From Poronia punctata (taxonomy: Eukaryota > Ascomycota > Sordariomycetes > Xylariales > Xylariaceae), in contig MU401694.1 of NCBI GenBank assembly GCA_022579005.1, positions 1 through 51,623 of the forward strand: 51,623 bases of DNA. Direction: 5' to 3'. Positions 37,331 through 49,934 of this stretch are shown piece by piece. The position numbers were made by a program, and so were the translations under genes. Within the stretch, counting starts at the first letter, position 1. The number at the start of each line of letters is the position of its first letter. The notes beneath the pieces were generated by a model, which was not told the DNA's origin, did not search any database, and saw only the letters and a list, made by a program, of their open reading frames with translations.

Positions 37331-37767
37331 TTTATTGCTTAACCTTTATATATTAAAAATAATTTTAAACAACGCTAATAACAATAATTATAAAATTAAA
37401 ACGTATTAGTTTTTTAAAGTTAAGTACTGCTTTGTTTATAAAAAAAGCATACTTTAAATAGTATAATAGCAGTAATAAAACATATTTATTTAAATAAATT
37501 ATAAACAAAGCTTATATATATATAAGATAAGTTTTATAAAGGGTATTATAAAAAAAGGCTTAATATTTATTTTAACTTAATAAAAACTACTTATTATATA
37601 ACTGCTATACTTTTTATTACTATAAGTTATACATTTTATTACTTAATATATAAAAAAGCTAATATATAATAAAGTATTGTAGTATTTTAAGTTTTTTGCT
37701 TATTTTTTCTCTTTTTATATACAAGTTTTTCTTATACTTTTATACCTAGCTTTATTATATAAGCTTA

Positions 37768-37980
37768 CATACTTTTTTAGCAATACTATTATTACTATTT
37801 AAAGGCTATAAAATATAAGGTCGCTTTTAGCTAATATAAAGGTAAACGTTAAAGTTATTGCCGGCTTTTTTACATACCTCTTTAGCAGCACTATTATTAC
37901 TATTTAAAAGCTATAAAATATAAAGTTGCTTTTGCTTAATATAAAAGTAAATATTAAAGTTATCGTTAGCTTTTTTTTTA
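37768..37980 (+). repeat. 105-bp tandem duplication
   Basis: Two adjacent units share ACTATTATTACTATTTAAA and GCTATAAAATATAA and end GTTATYGYYRGCTTTTTT; matching positions such as 37786 and 37891 are 105 apart. They differ by transitions. The minus-strand 89-codon open frame at 37904-38173 starts inside the second unit. Its hydrophobic, Ile/Leu/Phe-rich product is what AT-rich DNA yields by chance, so I do not call it a gene. Confidence 0.85.
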
Positions 37981-39185
37981 AGCGCTTTTTTTTATTTAAT
38001 GCTATTATATTTAAAAAAAGTGTTGTTATATTTGCAAATACTATTAAAAAAGTAATAATAAGTATAGCAACATAATTATATGTTCTAGATATAAAAAAAG
38101 CATACGCTATTATTAAAAACAATATATGCATAGCAAGTAAAAAAAAAATTAAGGCTAATATTATAGTTAGCACACTAAATATAGTAAGCGTTTGCTTTTA
38201 TACTAGCTATATAAATAAAGCAAGCTTAAAAGCAAGTATAAATAAATTAAAAGTTAAGTGCAAATTAGTATACGTTGCTTATAATAAGTTAGCTATAACA
38301 ACTAATATAAATTTAAAACAAATTAAATAAAAGTTAAATAATATTATGCTTACGCTATTATATAAAATAGTTAATTAATAAAAACGTACTAAGCAAGTAA
38401 AAGCAACTTATATTAGTAGCTATATTAAATAACGTAGCTTGCATATTAAAAGTATTTTAAAAATTTAAATATACATACCTATATTTAATAGTAATAAGTA
38501 ATTTGCTAAATTTAAAACCTACTATTATACAAAGATCTGCTAGTTTATTTTTAACTATATTAAACGCAATAAAATAATTAATAATAAATATAGCAGCAAA
38601 TATACTTATATAAAGGTAACAAAATAAAATTTTTAAAAAAGCGTTTTAGCTATAGTAAAAATATAAATATATTAAAAAATAGTACAAAATATATTATTTA
38701 AGCGTTAATAAGTATATGCAAACATAAAAATACTTACTTATAAATGCGTATTAGTTTTAAAAAACCTATTAAAAAAATGTATAAAAAAAGAAAAAAATAG
38801 TAATGTTGTTAATAAAAAAAATAATAAAAAATAAAGGTATAGAAATAAAAGGTTAAAAAATAACGGGCTAAACAAATATATAAGTATATTAAGTCCCTAT
38901 AATCTAAGCTATATATAAGTAAAACAAGCTATTATCTTACCTAGCACATAGCCTACGCAAATATCCCTTTAATTAGTATAATATTAAAAGTATAATATAT
39001 CTTACTTGCTAATATTAACTTGCTAAAGTAGTATACCTATTATTTTATTATAATGTAAGCAGTACTTACCTACTTATATATATTATAAAACTTTTAGTTA
39101 GCCTTGTTTAAGTAGGTATACCCTATATATTATATACCTTACTTTTATAGCTTTTAATTAAATATAACAAAATAATATATAGTCT
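37981..39185. other. AT-rich spacer
   Basis: No coding frame supported. 38880-39180 keeps rather more CpA and TpG (for example CCTAGCACATAGCC) than the surroundings, so it may be less heavily mutated. Confidence 0.5.
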
Positions 39186-39297
39186 TGCAAAAAGAAAAGC
39201 TAATTAAATTAAAAAAACAAGTCCATGTTTGCACATAAAAGCAATTAAAGTTAATATAATATAGTTAATTTAGTATATTTATAATAATATAACCTTA

Positions 39298-40694
39298 TTA
39301 ATCACATTTTAAAAGTTCTAAGCAAGCTTCTTATTACTATACTTTACTAACAAGACATATTATTTTTAACATTGCGTATTACACTTAATTTAATAGCAAA
39401 AAATATTCTAAATAGTATATAATATATATTTTTAACTAAGCTTTCCTATAGTATAGCCTAGTACTTATTATACTACTTGCAGGCTGTAATAAGTGCTGCA
39501 ATACGCTATAGCATAAAATTAATAATGTTATTTAATATATTAACTTTAAAAGCTTCCTATTTTACTAAAGTAGCTTTAATAAGCATATTTAACGCCTTTT
39601 AGTACTTAGCTATGCTTTATAAGTATAAGAAGGCGGCATAAATTTGCTTTTTAAGCACTTGCTAGACGTTTTTAATAAGGTTTATATTAAAGAAGTATAG
39701 CAGCTAATCTAGCACCTTATACCTGTTCTTTTTAAGTAGGTTTCTTACTACTAAGACAATATAAATAAAAGCGTTATTATATATAAAAATAAAATTAAAT
39801 TTAAAATGTTTAAAAAAGTGCTTTTTAAGTAATTTAGCATAAATCATAGCTATTACGCTGCTTTATGCTATATTAAGGTTGCTTTTTATAGCTATAATAT
39901 AAAACTTATAATTAAAGCAAATTTTAACTTAAAACATTTAAGCCTAGTTTTTTTTTTTAAATTAAAGCTGTACGTAGTTAACTAATAAACGCAATACTTT
40001 TATTTTTAAGTAAATTAAAGCAATTCTAAAGGTATAGTAGCAGTTAAAATAAAAGGCTTAAAATTACCTTTTAGCTAAAAAGCCTATAGCGCGCGCAAAC
40101 TGTTATTATAATTAATTAAGGTCTTGTTAGTAGCAAAAACGCGCTGCTATAAATCTAGATCCTTATCTTTAAGGGCCTAGGCTTATAAAAAATGCCTTTT
40201 AGCTGCATTAAAAGTAAAAAACAATTATTAAAGTACGCGTTAGTATATAATCCCTTTTATAATAAGCTATCTTTTTAAAGTGCTTATAAAGATACCTAAG
40301 CATGCAACCTAGTACAATTTTAATAAGAAAATAAAAAGATTGCTTTTAATATAGCTTCTAATATATTTTTTATAGTATTTATTTATAATAAGCAGCCTGT
40401 AAAGCGTTTTTATAATAAAGCTAAAATCTGGTTATAATAGCGCATTACAATACTAAACATAGTGCTTTACAAGATACTAAATTTTGCTGCTAACGCGCGC
40501 GCTAAATAATATGCGTTATATAATAAAGCAATTTAAGTCCTTATATAAAAACTATAATAATTTTATAAGTTAATTTAAAGTAATATAGCTTAATAAAACA
40601 TATTTAATAAATAAATATATAATAAAAAAAGTAATTTATATAAAAATTTGCAAAGTAAGTAGCTTTTTGCTTAAAACTTTTAAATCTTTACTAT
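39298..40694 (-). mobile_element. Tc1/mariner-type DNA transposon, inactivated
   Basis: A 1.4-kb insertion inside LTR-like copy 4. Its ends are inverted repeats of about 40 bases: the left end carries ATTTTAAAAGTTCTAAGCAA, and the reverse complement of the right end carries GATTTAAAAGTTTTAAGCAA. The insertion point in the intact repeat is ...CCTTATAAATTT, and TA lies at both edges, as expected for this superfamily's TA target duplication. Length and inverted repeats suit a single-gene Tc1/mariner element. The transposase inside is heavily RIP-mutated. Confidence 0.88.
39458..40480 (-). pseudogene. Tc1/mariner transposase remnant
   Basis: Minus-strand remnant of the DDE transposase that cut and pasted this element. 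The C-terminus is clear: VLD then a TAG (Trp in the family), then N-I-N-L-I-K-N-V and another TAG, matching the Tc1 block LDWP-x4-PDLNPIENVW. It continues QVLKKQIYAAFLYL, then RIAALITAC, and ends N-K-Y before the stop at 39458-39460, like the family's T-K-Y end. The catalytic Glu of PIEN is Lys (codon at 39671-39673), a TpG-to-TpA change. Upstream, SVIAMIYAKL near 39845 fits the SVMVWGCI block, and near 40440 a stretch reading QILALL suggests the N-terminal helix-turn-helix, in a shifted frame. Intact members are about 340 residues. It is certainly inactive. I chose the upstream limit by where protein-like sequence fades. Confidence 0.85.
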
Positions 40695-40837
40695 ATATTT
40701 AAAAAAAAAATATAATATATAAAACAAATAATCTTTTTTTATACTTATTAAAAACATTGTTATAGCTATTAGTTAGCTTTAAAATTTGCTAAGTACTATA
40801 AGGTGCTAAGTGCTTGCAAACCTACTTATTTATAACA

Positions 40838-43800
40838 ATATTTTAGTTTTTAATACCGTTGCTATATATAGATTGTTTTTAAATAGTTAACTTTATATGC
40901 TAGTTATAAAGTATATTTAATTTATTTTATATATAATTAAAAAAATATAGTTAAATAATTATAGTTTAGCATTAGTATTATAAAAAAGTTTTAAACTTAA
41001 TATGTTTAAAGTATTAAATATATTAAAAGCTTTTATAAATTGCTTAGATAACAAGTCTTATTTGCTAGCAAAAATTATAGCAATCTTTTTTTTTTATAAT
41101 TTTATTTTAAAGCATATTGTTTTCTTTAACTTTAAAAAAATTTTATACTAAGCCTATATAGCTTTATTAGTATAATAACACTACGCTATAAACTTATTAA
41201 AAACTAACAATAAGCTGTTAAAAGTTAATAATTTAATAAGCTAAAACAATACTTTTATATTTTAGCTATAAAAATATAATAAGCATTTTACTTTAAAAAA
41301 AATTTTTATTAACTTAGTTAATAAAAGTTTACTAGGCTGCTTAAATAAAAAATTAAAGCTTAAAACTAGTTTAGCTATATAAATAATAAAATAGTTAAAA
41401 ATTTACAATATAAAAATTAAATCTCTTATACTATTTTAAAAAAGCTATAAATATATTTTTTTATATGCTTATTTTATTTAATTAAGTAATGCAGCTGTTG
41501 CTAAATAAACTATAGCAGCTATTTTTATAAATAAGGTATGCAATATTGTAAGTTGCTAACTATTTATTGCTATAAAATACGTTTTATATACAACTAGTAC
41601 TAAAATATAATATTTAAGTGCAAAAAATTTAAGTTTAGTTTTTTATTATAAAAATTAAATAAAAAGAAACCTAGTTTTTTTAAAGTTTAGCGCTATATAT
41701 ATATAAGCGCTTATATAAACCTAAGCATAATTATGCTAATTATTAAAAGTTAAGTAAAAAAACTAGTAACTAAAATAGCTATTAAAAAAAGGTATAAAAG
41801 CCTTTTACTACTATTAGTTTATTTTATAGTAATAAGTTATAAAAGTTTTTACTTTTTAAGTTGCAATATTATTAAAACCTATTAATATTAAGTATATATA
41901 CAACGCCTAGGTTTAGGTTTTTTAATAAGCATTTTTATTTAAGTAGTTTTTTACGCCTTTTTATTTTTTAGTAATAGCTAGTTTTAAAATTATTATAAAA
42001 TTTTTTTTTTAAAATTTTATATATAAAAAAAGCCCTTTAGTACTTATAGCTTTAAATAGCTTAATATATACTTTTATAAGCTTAAGCAAAGTAAGTACTT
42101 AAAAATAACTAGTAGCATAGTTAAGCAAGCTTTTATATAAAGTAGTGTTAATAATAAAAAAAGTAAGCTTAAGCCTAAATAAATAAAACTTATAAGCATA
42201 TAAAAACTTATAGTTATATTGCTATATAACTAATTAGAAGTAAAAATAAAATAAACAAAATTTATACTATAATACTTTAACTTAGTTGTTGCTATTTTAA
42301 TTTATATAAATTTGCTTAATAGCTTTGCTTATTATAGTTTAAATGCTTAATTAAGCCTTTATTTTGCTAGGTTTGCTTAAATTATAATTATAATAACTGC
42401 TTATAAGCAAAAAGTAATAAAAAAATAAATGCAACATTTTATATAGTGCTAGCGTAGCAATTATGCTAAAAAATTCTAATATTTTTTTTTTAAACTATAG
42501 CATACTATATTAATATACTATATTTTTTATACTTAAGCCTTAAAAGTATTAACGTTAAGATGTGCTTGCTAAGCAAAGCTTTTACTTTTAAAGCTAAAAC
42601 TAAAAGTAGCAAAATAAAATAGCCTTTATATATATAAAACAAAAAAAAGTAAGCAATATTTTAAAAGTAATAAAATTAACGCTTGCTTTTTAGTAATTAG
42701 TAAAAACGTTTTTAAGTTTAAATAAGTTATTTTGTACAAAAATAATAAGCTTTTTAATAAGCTTAATAAAGCAAGTAGCAAAAATAAATATAAGTTTATT
42801 AAAAGCTTATATTAAAATAAGCTAAAATAGTTTATATTAGTTTAAAAGTTTAAAAAGTAAAAAAAAATAAACTTTAATATTAAACAGCAGGTTTTTAAAA
42901 TCTATAGCTAATATAAAGTATAACTATAGTATATAATATTTTTAATAAGCACTATAGTTAACACTAAAGCTAAATAAGTTTGCTAATATACTATATAACT
43001 AAGCCTTTTATAACTAAAAATCTTATATTATAAACTTTATATTAAGTAGTTACCTGCTTTATATAAAGTTTCTAGCTTTTGCTTAGTAAGACTTATTAAA
43101 TAGCGCTTGTTTAAAAAAAAGCACTTTAAATAAAAAGTAGTTAAAAGGCTAAGTGCTTTTATTTAGTCTATATACTATATTTTTATATACTATATAAAGC
43201 TTGCTTTAGCATAATAAAAACTATATTTATTAAGTTTTACTATATAGTTTAATTAGTTTAAAAAATAAAATATTTTTAAACGCATACTATAAGTAATACT
43301 GCAATATAAAACCTTTAAATATACTATTTAAATTTTTATATACTACAAATAAACACTTAGTCTTATAAATAAGTATAAGTAACTATTTAGTATTAAAAAG
43401 TAGCTATTTAGCTTTTAAAATATTATAAAACGCAACATTTACCTAAGTTAATTTAAAATATAAATATATAAGGTTAGCAGCTTTAAAGTAATTTTTATAA
43501 AATTTTTTAATTATGCTTTTGCTAATGCTGCTTAAAATAATATTTTTAATATTATATTTTTAAAGTATAAAAATTAAGTTAAAAAATAATTTAAAAAAAT
43601 AGCTATTATAGTTATATAAAAGCGTATCCTAAAAGGTTGCAGTTTTAGTAGCAGCAATAGCATATTATAAGTAAATATAGCTACGCGCTAGTATAGCATT
43701 GTTATTAGTGCAATATATGCTTACCTTAGCCCTAGCTTGCTTAAAACTTGTAAGGTAGTTTAATAAGACAGTAAAGCATATATAAAACCTAAGTGCTAGC

Positions 43801-44590
43801 AAAACGCATTTATTAATAAATTATTTTTACTATTTATATAAAAAGTATATTGTTTATTTTAACTTTAATAGTAAAAATTCTAAAAAAACAAAGTAAATAG
43901 TATTGCTTTTAAAATAACTAAACATTCTAAGCAAAATGTTTTTTATTTTATAAAGTACTATGCTATTAAATATACAATAAAAGTCTTAAGTAATAAAAGT
44001 AAAAAACGGTAGTAAGTATAATAATAAAAATAAAAAGTTAAAAAATACTTAAAGCAAATATAGGCAAATAATATAACTATTTATATTATAGTGCTAAATA
44101 ATTGCTAAAGTTTATAACTTTTTACAAAGTACTTAAGCAGTACAATTAAATAATAAACGTTTGCTATTATTGCCTATAGTAAAGAGAACAAGGTATAAAT
44201 ATTAATAGTAAGCGTTATATATTACCTTTTAATAAGCAGTAGTAAAGTTAGTAAAGTTGTTTATAATAAAGGTTATAATAAGGCTAAGCTTACATTTATG
44301 CTTAAAATATTTAATAAACTTTTTAAAAAATAGGCTAAACTTAAACTTAGCAGTTTTATTATTACTTATATAAAGTATATATTAATAATATATAAATAAA
44401 TTAATATAATATAAAAAAATATACTATAACTATAATTATTTAAATATATAACCTTAAGTTAGTTAAAAATTTAATTGCGCTTTACTAAAAGCAATATATT
44501 AAAAGACTATTATAACTAAAAATAATATATATTAAAGGCTAACCTAGGCAGCAACTTATTAGCTAAGTTATTATAACTTGTAAAAGACAA
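40838..44590. other. AT-rich region without recognisable gene
   Basis: Several plus-strand stretches (about 41700-42300 and 43620-44330) can be read in frames broken mainly at TAA/TAG, with protein-like composition, so decayed mobile elements are likely. I found no motif that names a family and no tandem array. The bases near 42640-43150 are especially rich in A and short direct repeats. Confidence 0.45.
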
Positions 44591-44599
44591 TATATTAAG

Positions 44600-47150
44600 T
44601 AAAGTAACAACAAGGTTATATTTAAATTAAATATTATCTAAGGTAATAAAAAGGTTATATTTAAATTTAATATTGTTTAAAGTAATAAAAAGTTTATATT
44701 TAAATTAAATATTATTAAAGGTTATAAAGGGGTTATATTTAAAAAGCATATTATCTTATACACTAAAGGGGCTAGATTTAGAAAATATGTTGTTTATAAT
44801 AACAATAGCATAAGGTTTAGTTTTAAGATCTATGTTATATAAAATAACAAAAAAATCTTATTTATAAAGTATATTATCTTATATATTAAAGAAAACAAAT
44901 TTAGAAAATATATTATTTAAAATAACAATATTATAAGGTTTAGTTTTAAGATTTATATTATATAAAACAATAAAAAAATCTTATTTATAAAGTATATTGT
45001 TTTATATATTAAAGAAGACAAATTTAGGAAATGTGTTGTTTAAAATAATAATATTGTAAGGTTTAGTTTTAAGATTTATATTATATAAAATAATAAGGAA
45101 ATCTTATTTATAAAGTATATTATTTTATATATTAAAAAAAACAGATTTAAAAAATATATTATTTAAAATAACAATATTATAAAGTTTAAGTTTAAAATAT
45201 ATATTATTTAAAACAAGAAAAAAATCGTACCTAAAAAATATAATATTTAAAATAGCAAAGTTATTATTTATAAAAAATATGCTATCTTTAAATATAATAA
45301 TAACAAAAAAAGTAAGTAAAGCAACTATATTATTATTTATATTAATATTCTTAACTTTAAAAAATATAACTTTATTATAAACAAAAGCGTTTATTTAAAA
45401 TCTACTACTTAGCAATCTAATCGCTACTTATAAAATATATACTTTAATTTTATATTATTTTATATCCTAACTACCTTGTTGCTATAAATGTTTTCTTTTT
45501 ACTTTTATTTAAAAAAGCTTATAACTATTTTACTTATTAAAAATTAGTAAATTAAACAAAAAACAAGCAGTAGCAGCAAACATATTATAGCTAAGCTTAA
45601 AAAGGGCATATTTATAAAATAAGGCGTTATTAAGTATAAGCAAAGCAGGTTTAAAAAATATATTATTATTAAGCATAAAAAAAGTAAGTTTATAAAACAA
45701 GGCGTTATTAGGTATAAGCAAAGCAAATTTAAAAAATATACTATTATTAAGCATAAAAAAGGCAGGTTTATAAAACAAAGCGTTATTAAGTATAAGTAAA
45801 GCATATTTAAAAAATATACTATTATTAAGCATAAAAAGTATATATTTATAAGCTAAAGTGTTATTAAGTATAAGCAAAGCATATTTAAAAAATATACTAT
45901 TATTAAGCATAAGAAGTATATATTTATAAGCTAAGGCGTTATTAAGTATAAGCAAAGCAGATTTAAAAAATATACTGTTATTAAGCATAAAAAGTATATG
46001 TTTATAAGCTAAAGCGTTGTTAGGTATAGGCAGAGCATATTTAAAAAATATACTATTATTAAGCATAAAAAGTGCATATTTATAAGCTAAAGCGTTATTA
46101 AGTATAAGCAAAGCAAGTTTAAAAAATATACTATTATTAAAAATAAAAAAAGCATATTTAAAAGATATACTATTATTAAACCTAGCAAAAGCAAGTTTAT
46201 AAAATATGCTGTTGTTAAGTATAAGCAAAGCAGGTTTATAAAACAAAGCGTTATTAAAAATAAAAAAGGCATGTTTAAAAAATATACTATTATTAAGCTT
46301 AGCAAAAGCAAGTTTATAAAATATGCTATTGTTAAGTATAAGCAAAGCAAGTTTATAAAATAAAGCGTTATTAAGTATAAGCAAAGCAAGTTTAAATAAT
46401 ATATTGTTATTAAGCTTAAAAAAAGCAGGTTTATAATATATGCTATTATTAAGTACAAAAGGGTTAAATTTATAAAAGGTACTATAGTTAAGCTTAAAAA
46501 GGTTAAAGGTAAAAGTTAAGGTTTTATTAAGTTTAAAAGCGCTATATATAGGCAATAAGTTATTGTTAAGCTTAATAGCATAAAATTAAAAAGCTAAAAT
46601 GTTACTAAGCTTAAAACTGTTAAATATATAAGTAAATATGTTTTTAAGCTTAAAAGCGTTAAAAAATTCTAAAAATAAGCTATTATTATTTATATAGGCA
46701 ACAAATATAAAAAGTATATTATTGTTAAGCTTATAAAGGGCAAATTTAGAAAATATGCTATTTTTAGGTATAAAAAAGGCAAATTTAAAAAATGTGCTAT
46801 TTTTAGGTATAAAAAGGGCAAATTTAGAAAATATACTATTTTTAAGTATAAAAAAAGCAGATTTAAAAAATATGCTATCTTTAAGTATAAAAAAGGCAAA
46901 TTTAGAAAATATGCTATCCTTAAGTATAAAAAAAGCAAGTTTAAAAAATAAGCTATTATTAAGTATAAAAAGGTTAAGTTTAAAAAATAAAATATAATTA
47001 AGCTAAAAAGCGTTAACATATTATAAAAATAAACTATAATTAAGTTTATAAGTAGCAAATTTAATAAGTATACTATTTTTAAAAATAAAATAAGCAAGTT
47101 TAAAAAAGTTGTTATCTTTAAGCTTAGAAGTAAAGGTAGCAAAATAAAAA
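44600..47150. repeat. 39-bp satellite with higher-order structure
   Basis: About 65 units of 39-42 bases, close to AATTTAAAAAATATACTATT followed by ATTAAGTATAAAAAAGC. At the left (about 44612-44770) monomers of exactly 39 follow one another (GGTTATATTT at each start). From about 44690 to 45240 a 123-base higher-order unit of three monomers repeats four times (AAGGTTTAG ends at 44820, 44943 and 45066; the fourth, AAAGTTTAAG, at about 45189). From 45651 to about 46197 a 78-base dimer repeats seven times without length change. The right part returns to single monomers. Unit length divisible by three keeps frames open in several directions. Confidence 0.93.
45530..46555 (-). other. 341-codon open frame through the 39-bp satellite, probably not a gene
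   Basis: The longest open frame in the window. Its predicted product is a string of 13-residue repeats close to LNNALFYKLALLI, exactly following the 39-bp satellite. Overlapping frames on the same strand (123 and 86 codons) and on the other strand (80 codons at 46755-46997, repeats like LSLSIKKANLENM) are also open. That is what a satellite with no stop in a given phase produces. There is no N-terminal region outside the repeat, and no signal peptide. A decayed repeat-protein gene cannot be ruled out. Confidence 0.6.
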
Positions 47151-48840
47151 AATATGCTATTATTAACTACAAAAAAAGCAGCTATATAAAGTATATTATT
47201 ATAAAAAATATAATAAGTAAGTTTTAAAAATATATTATTAAAATTAAAGTAAAGTTAAGTTTTTTTAAGTATAAAGCTAAGCATATTTTAGCTAAAGCAA
47301 AATTGTTGCTAATACCTTTTTTTACTATATTTTTTATTTTTAAATATAAGTAAAAAACAAAAAATAAAATTAAAAATATAAGTTAAAAGTAATAAAGTAA
47401 TATAATCTTTAAAACAAAAAGCGTTTATATTACTTATATTAGCTATAAGTAAAAATAAATAAAAAAAAAAGTTATTAAAAATATTAACTTTGCAGTTTTC
47501 TTAGCTATTAAGCAAAGTAAGTATATATTAATTAACTAATAGCGCAGTGCTGCTATAGTTATTTTTAGTTAAAAAGGTAAAGTATAGGCTAATATATTAT
47601 TTAATATTAATAAAGTTTTATAGTTTATATAAAAAATGTTAAGCAAAACTGTTTTAAAAAACTTTAATATTAAGCTAAAAAAACAATAACTAAAAAAAAA
47701 AAAGGGTAAAGTAAAGTATAAACTGCGTTTATATATACTTAGTATTAAAAAGTAAAACAAACTAGTAAAATAAAATATATTGCTAGTTTTAGTAAAACTT
47801 TTAAATAAGCTTATTAAAAGTAATACGCTATAAAAAAGTAGTTGTATAAAATAAAATTATAAAGTTTAAAATACTTAATAAAATATAAACGTGCAAATTT
47901 AAACCTAATGCTTGCTTATAAAAGGCAGTAATACGTTTTTGCTGTTATTTTTCTTAATAGCGTTAAAATTGTTTTATATTTAGTTAAAGCATAGCATAAT
48001 ATAAGTATAAAACTTAGATTATATAATTTTCGTAGCCTTTATATGCTAATAGTTATAAATTAACTAATATATATACATAGCAATTAAAAAAACAATAAAT
48101 ATAGTACTAAAAAACAAATAAGGCAAAATAGTAGTTATAAAAAAAAATAATATAATAAAACAGATTTAGGTTTTAGTTAAAAAAAGTTTAATAAATAATT
48201 TTTAATATAAATAAAAAGATAATAAAATAAGTTTTAAAAAGTTATAAGTAATAAAAGTATTTAAATATAAGTAGTTTAACTTTATATATTTATATATATA
48301 GTTATATATTTATATAAAAACCTTAATATATATATTTAATAAATATATTTTGCTTTTATTACTATACTAATAATATAAAAAAGCATATATATAATAAAAA
48401 AATAAAACAAATGCCAGGCATAAAGGCTGTTATAAAAATATAATAACTAACAAAATTAAAATATATATAGCTATAAACTTTATGTGCTTATAAAAATATA
48501 ATATATAGTAATATTAATAAGTAGTAAATAAAAAAATAATAATATTAAATACTTATTTACTTATAGTAAAGCTATAAGAAAATAATAATATTAAAATATA
48601 ATAAACTAATTATAAACTAAAATAGTATAATATAATAACTAATAAAAAAGCTAATAAACTAAACTAAATAAAGATAATAATTTTAAATATTACTAACAAA
48701 CTAGCTAATTATTTTAGCTAGCAAAGGTTATAAAACAAAATAGCTTAGTAAGTTAAATAAAAACAAGGGTTATAATATAAAAAAAACAAATAAATAGTTA
48801 TATAAAATATAAGTTGCTATATAATATAATAACTAATAAT
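47151..48840. other. Very AT-rich DNA without recognisable gene
   Basis: Degenerate traces of the 39-bp unit persist to about 47260. The 63-codon minus-strand open frame at 47569-47760 is accidental. 48250-48360 is nearly pure A/T with TATATA runs. A small patch near 48413-48430 keeps CCAGGC and less mutated context. Confidence 0.5.
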
Positions 48841-48860
48841 AGCAGCATACTAATAAAATT

Positions 48861-49118
48861 AAAGCAAAAGTAGTAATATAACAATACTAGTAAACTAAAT
48901 AAGTTATAGCAGCTATAATATATAAACTAAAAAACAGTATTATATTAAAGTAAAAGTAATAATATAATAATACTAATAAACTAAATAAGTTATAATAGCT
49001 ATAATACGTAAACTAAAAAACAATATTATATTAAAGCAAAAGTAGTAATATAACAATACTAAAAAACTAAATATAAATAAGTTATAGCAGCTATAACATA
49101 CAAACTAAAAAACTATAT
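48861..49118 (+). repeat. 86-bp tandem array, three copies
   Basis: The landmark AAAGYAAAAGTARTAATATA begins at 48861, 48947 and 49033, spaced 86. The third unit has a small insertion (AAATATAAATAAG instead of AAATAAG). Units differ otherwise mostly by transitions. Confidence 0.88.
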
Positions 49119-49159
49119 AGTAGCTTAAAAAAAAAACAAATATAACTAATAAGCATATA

Positions 49160-49695
49160 GTTATAAAAGTATAAATATAAACTATACTAAATAGTAGTAA
49201 AAGTAGTAAAAGTTATAATATATACGTACTTGTTTAAATAAAGCTTTATAAAAATATAAATATAAACTATACTAAATAGTAATAAAAGTAGTAAAAATTA
49301 TAATATATGCATACTTATTTAAGTAAAGCTTTGCAAAAGTATAAATATAAACTATACTAAATAGTAAAAAAAGTAGCAAAGGTTATAACATACGCATACC
49401 TATTTAAGTAAAGCTTTATAAAAGTATAAATATAAACTATACTAAATAGTAATAAAAAAAGCAAAAGTTATAATATATGCGTACCTATTTAAGTAAAGCT
49501 TTATAAAAGTATAAACATAAACTATATTAAATAGTAGTAAAAAAAGCAAAAGTTATAATATATATATACTTATTTAAGTAAAGCTTTATAAAGATATAAA
49601 TACAAACTATATTAAATAGTAGTAAAAAAAGTAAAAGTTATAATATACGCGTACTTATTTAAGTAAAGCTTAGTAAAAATATAAAAATAACCTTT
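49160..49695 (+). repeat. 85-bp tandem array, about six copies
   Basis: AAGCTTTATA or a variant begins at 49241, 49326, 49411, 49496, 49581 and 49666, always 85 apart. Units contain ATATAAACTATACTAAATAG and a variable TATACGTACTT block whose variants are all transitions. It adjoins the 86-bp array but the units are not obviously the same. Confidence 0.92.
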
Positions 49696-49934
49696 ACTAA
49701 AAAAAGTAGTAATATAAAGCAATAATATGCAAGTAACTAATAGCAGTAGTTATATATATATAAAAGTAGCAAAAAAAAGCTAACGTAATTAAAAAAAAAA
49801 GTTATAATACTTAAAAGCCTAACATTAAATATAGTTACTTACTTTATATAGTAATAAAAAGTAATAGTACGTATTATATTAAAATAATTATTTAAGTAGC
49901 TATTTTATATATAATTTAACTAGCTTAGTAAAAT
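49696..49934. other. Short AT-rich spacer between arrays
   Basis: No repeat or coding frame recognised. Confidence 0.5.

Larger units (their letters stand above)
32465..37600 (+). repeat. Large dispersed element of unknown type, copy 2
   Basis: Second copy of 20003-24660, same orientation. It is about 0.5 kb longer, and most of the difference is in the 154-bp array. After the array the offset to copy 1 is about 12,950 instead of 12,458. Differences are chiefly transitions and the copies have separate stop-codon patterns, so both were hit by RIP. The copy 2 ends fade into unique AT-rich DNA without inverted repeats. Confidence 0.85.
39186..40837 (-). repeat. LTR-like repeat, copy 4, split by a transposon
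   Basis: The two halves of the 247-bp repeat lie on the minus strand at 39186-39297 (its 3' half, from TGCAAAAA) and about 40695-40837 (its 5' half, ending TATAACA). Read on the minus strand it begins TGTTATAAATAAG, the only full-length start that keeps both the TG and the rest intact. Together the halves account for the whole repeat, so the 1.4 kb between them is an insertion. Confidence 0.85.

Noticed and set aside
37904..38173. 89-codon minus-strand frame resembling a small membrane protein
   Set aside because: It begins inside a 105-bp tandem duplication, and hydrophobic residues dominate because of A+T content. No conserved features.
45530..46555. 341-codon open frame as a membrane or repeat-protein gene
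   Set aside because: The frame is open only because the 39-bp satellite has no stop in that phase. Other frames on both strands are open too, and nothing outside the repeat belongs to it.
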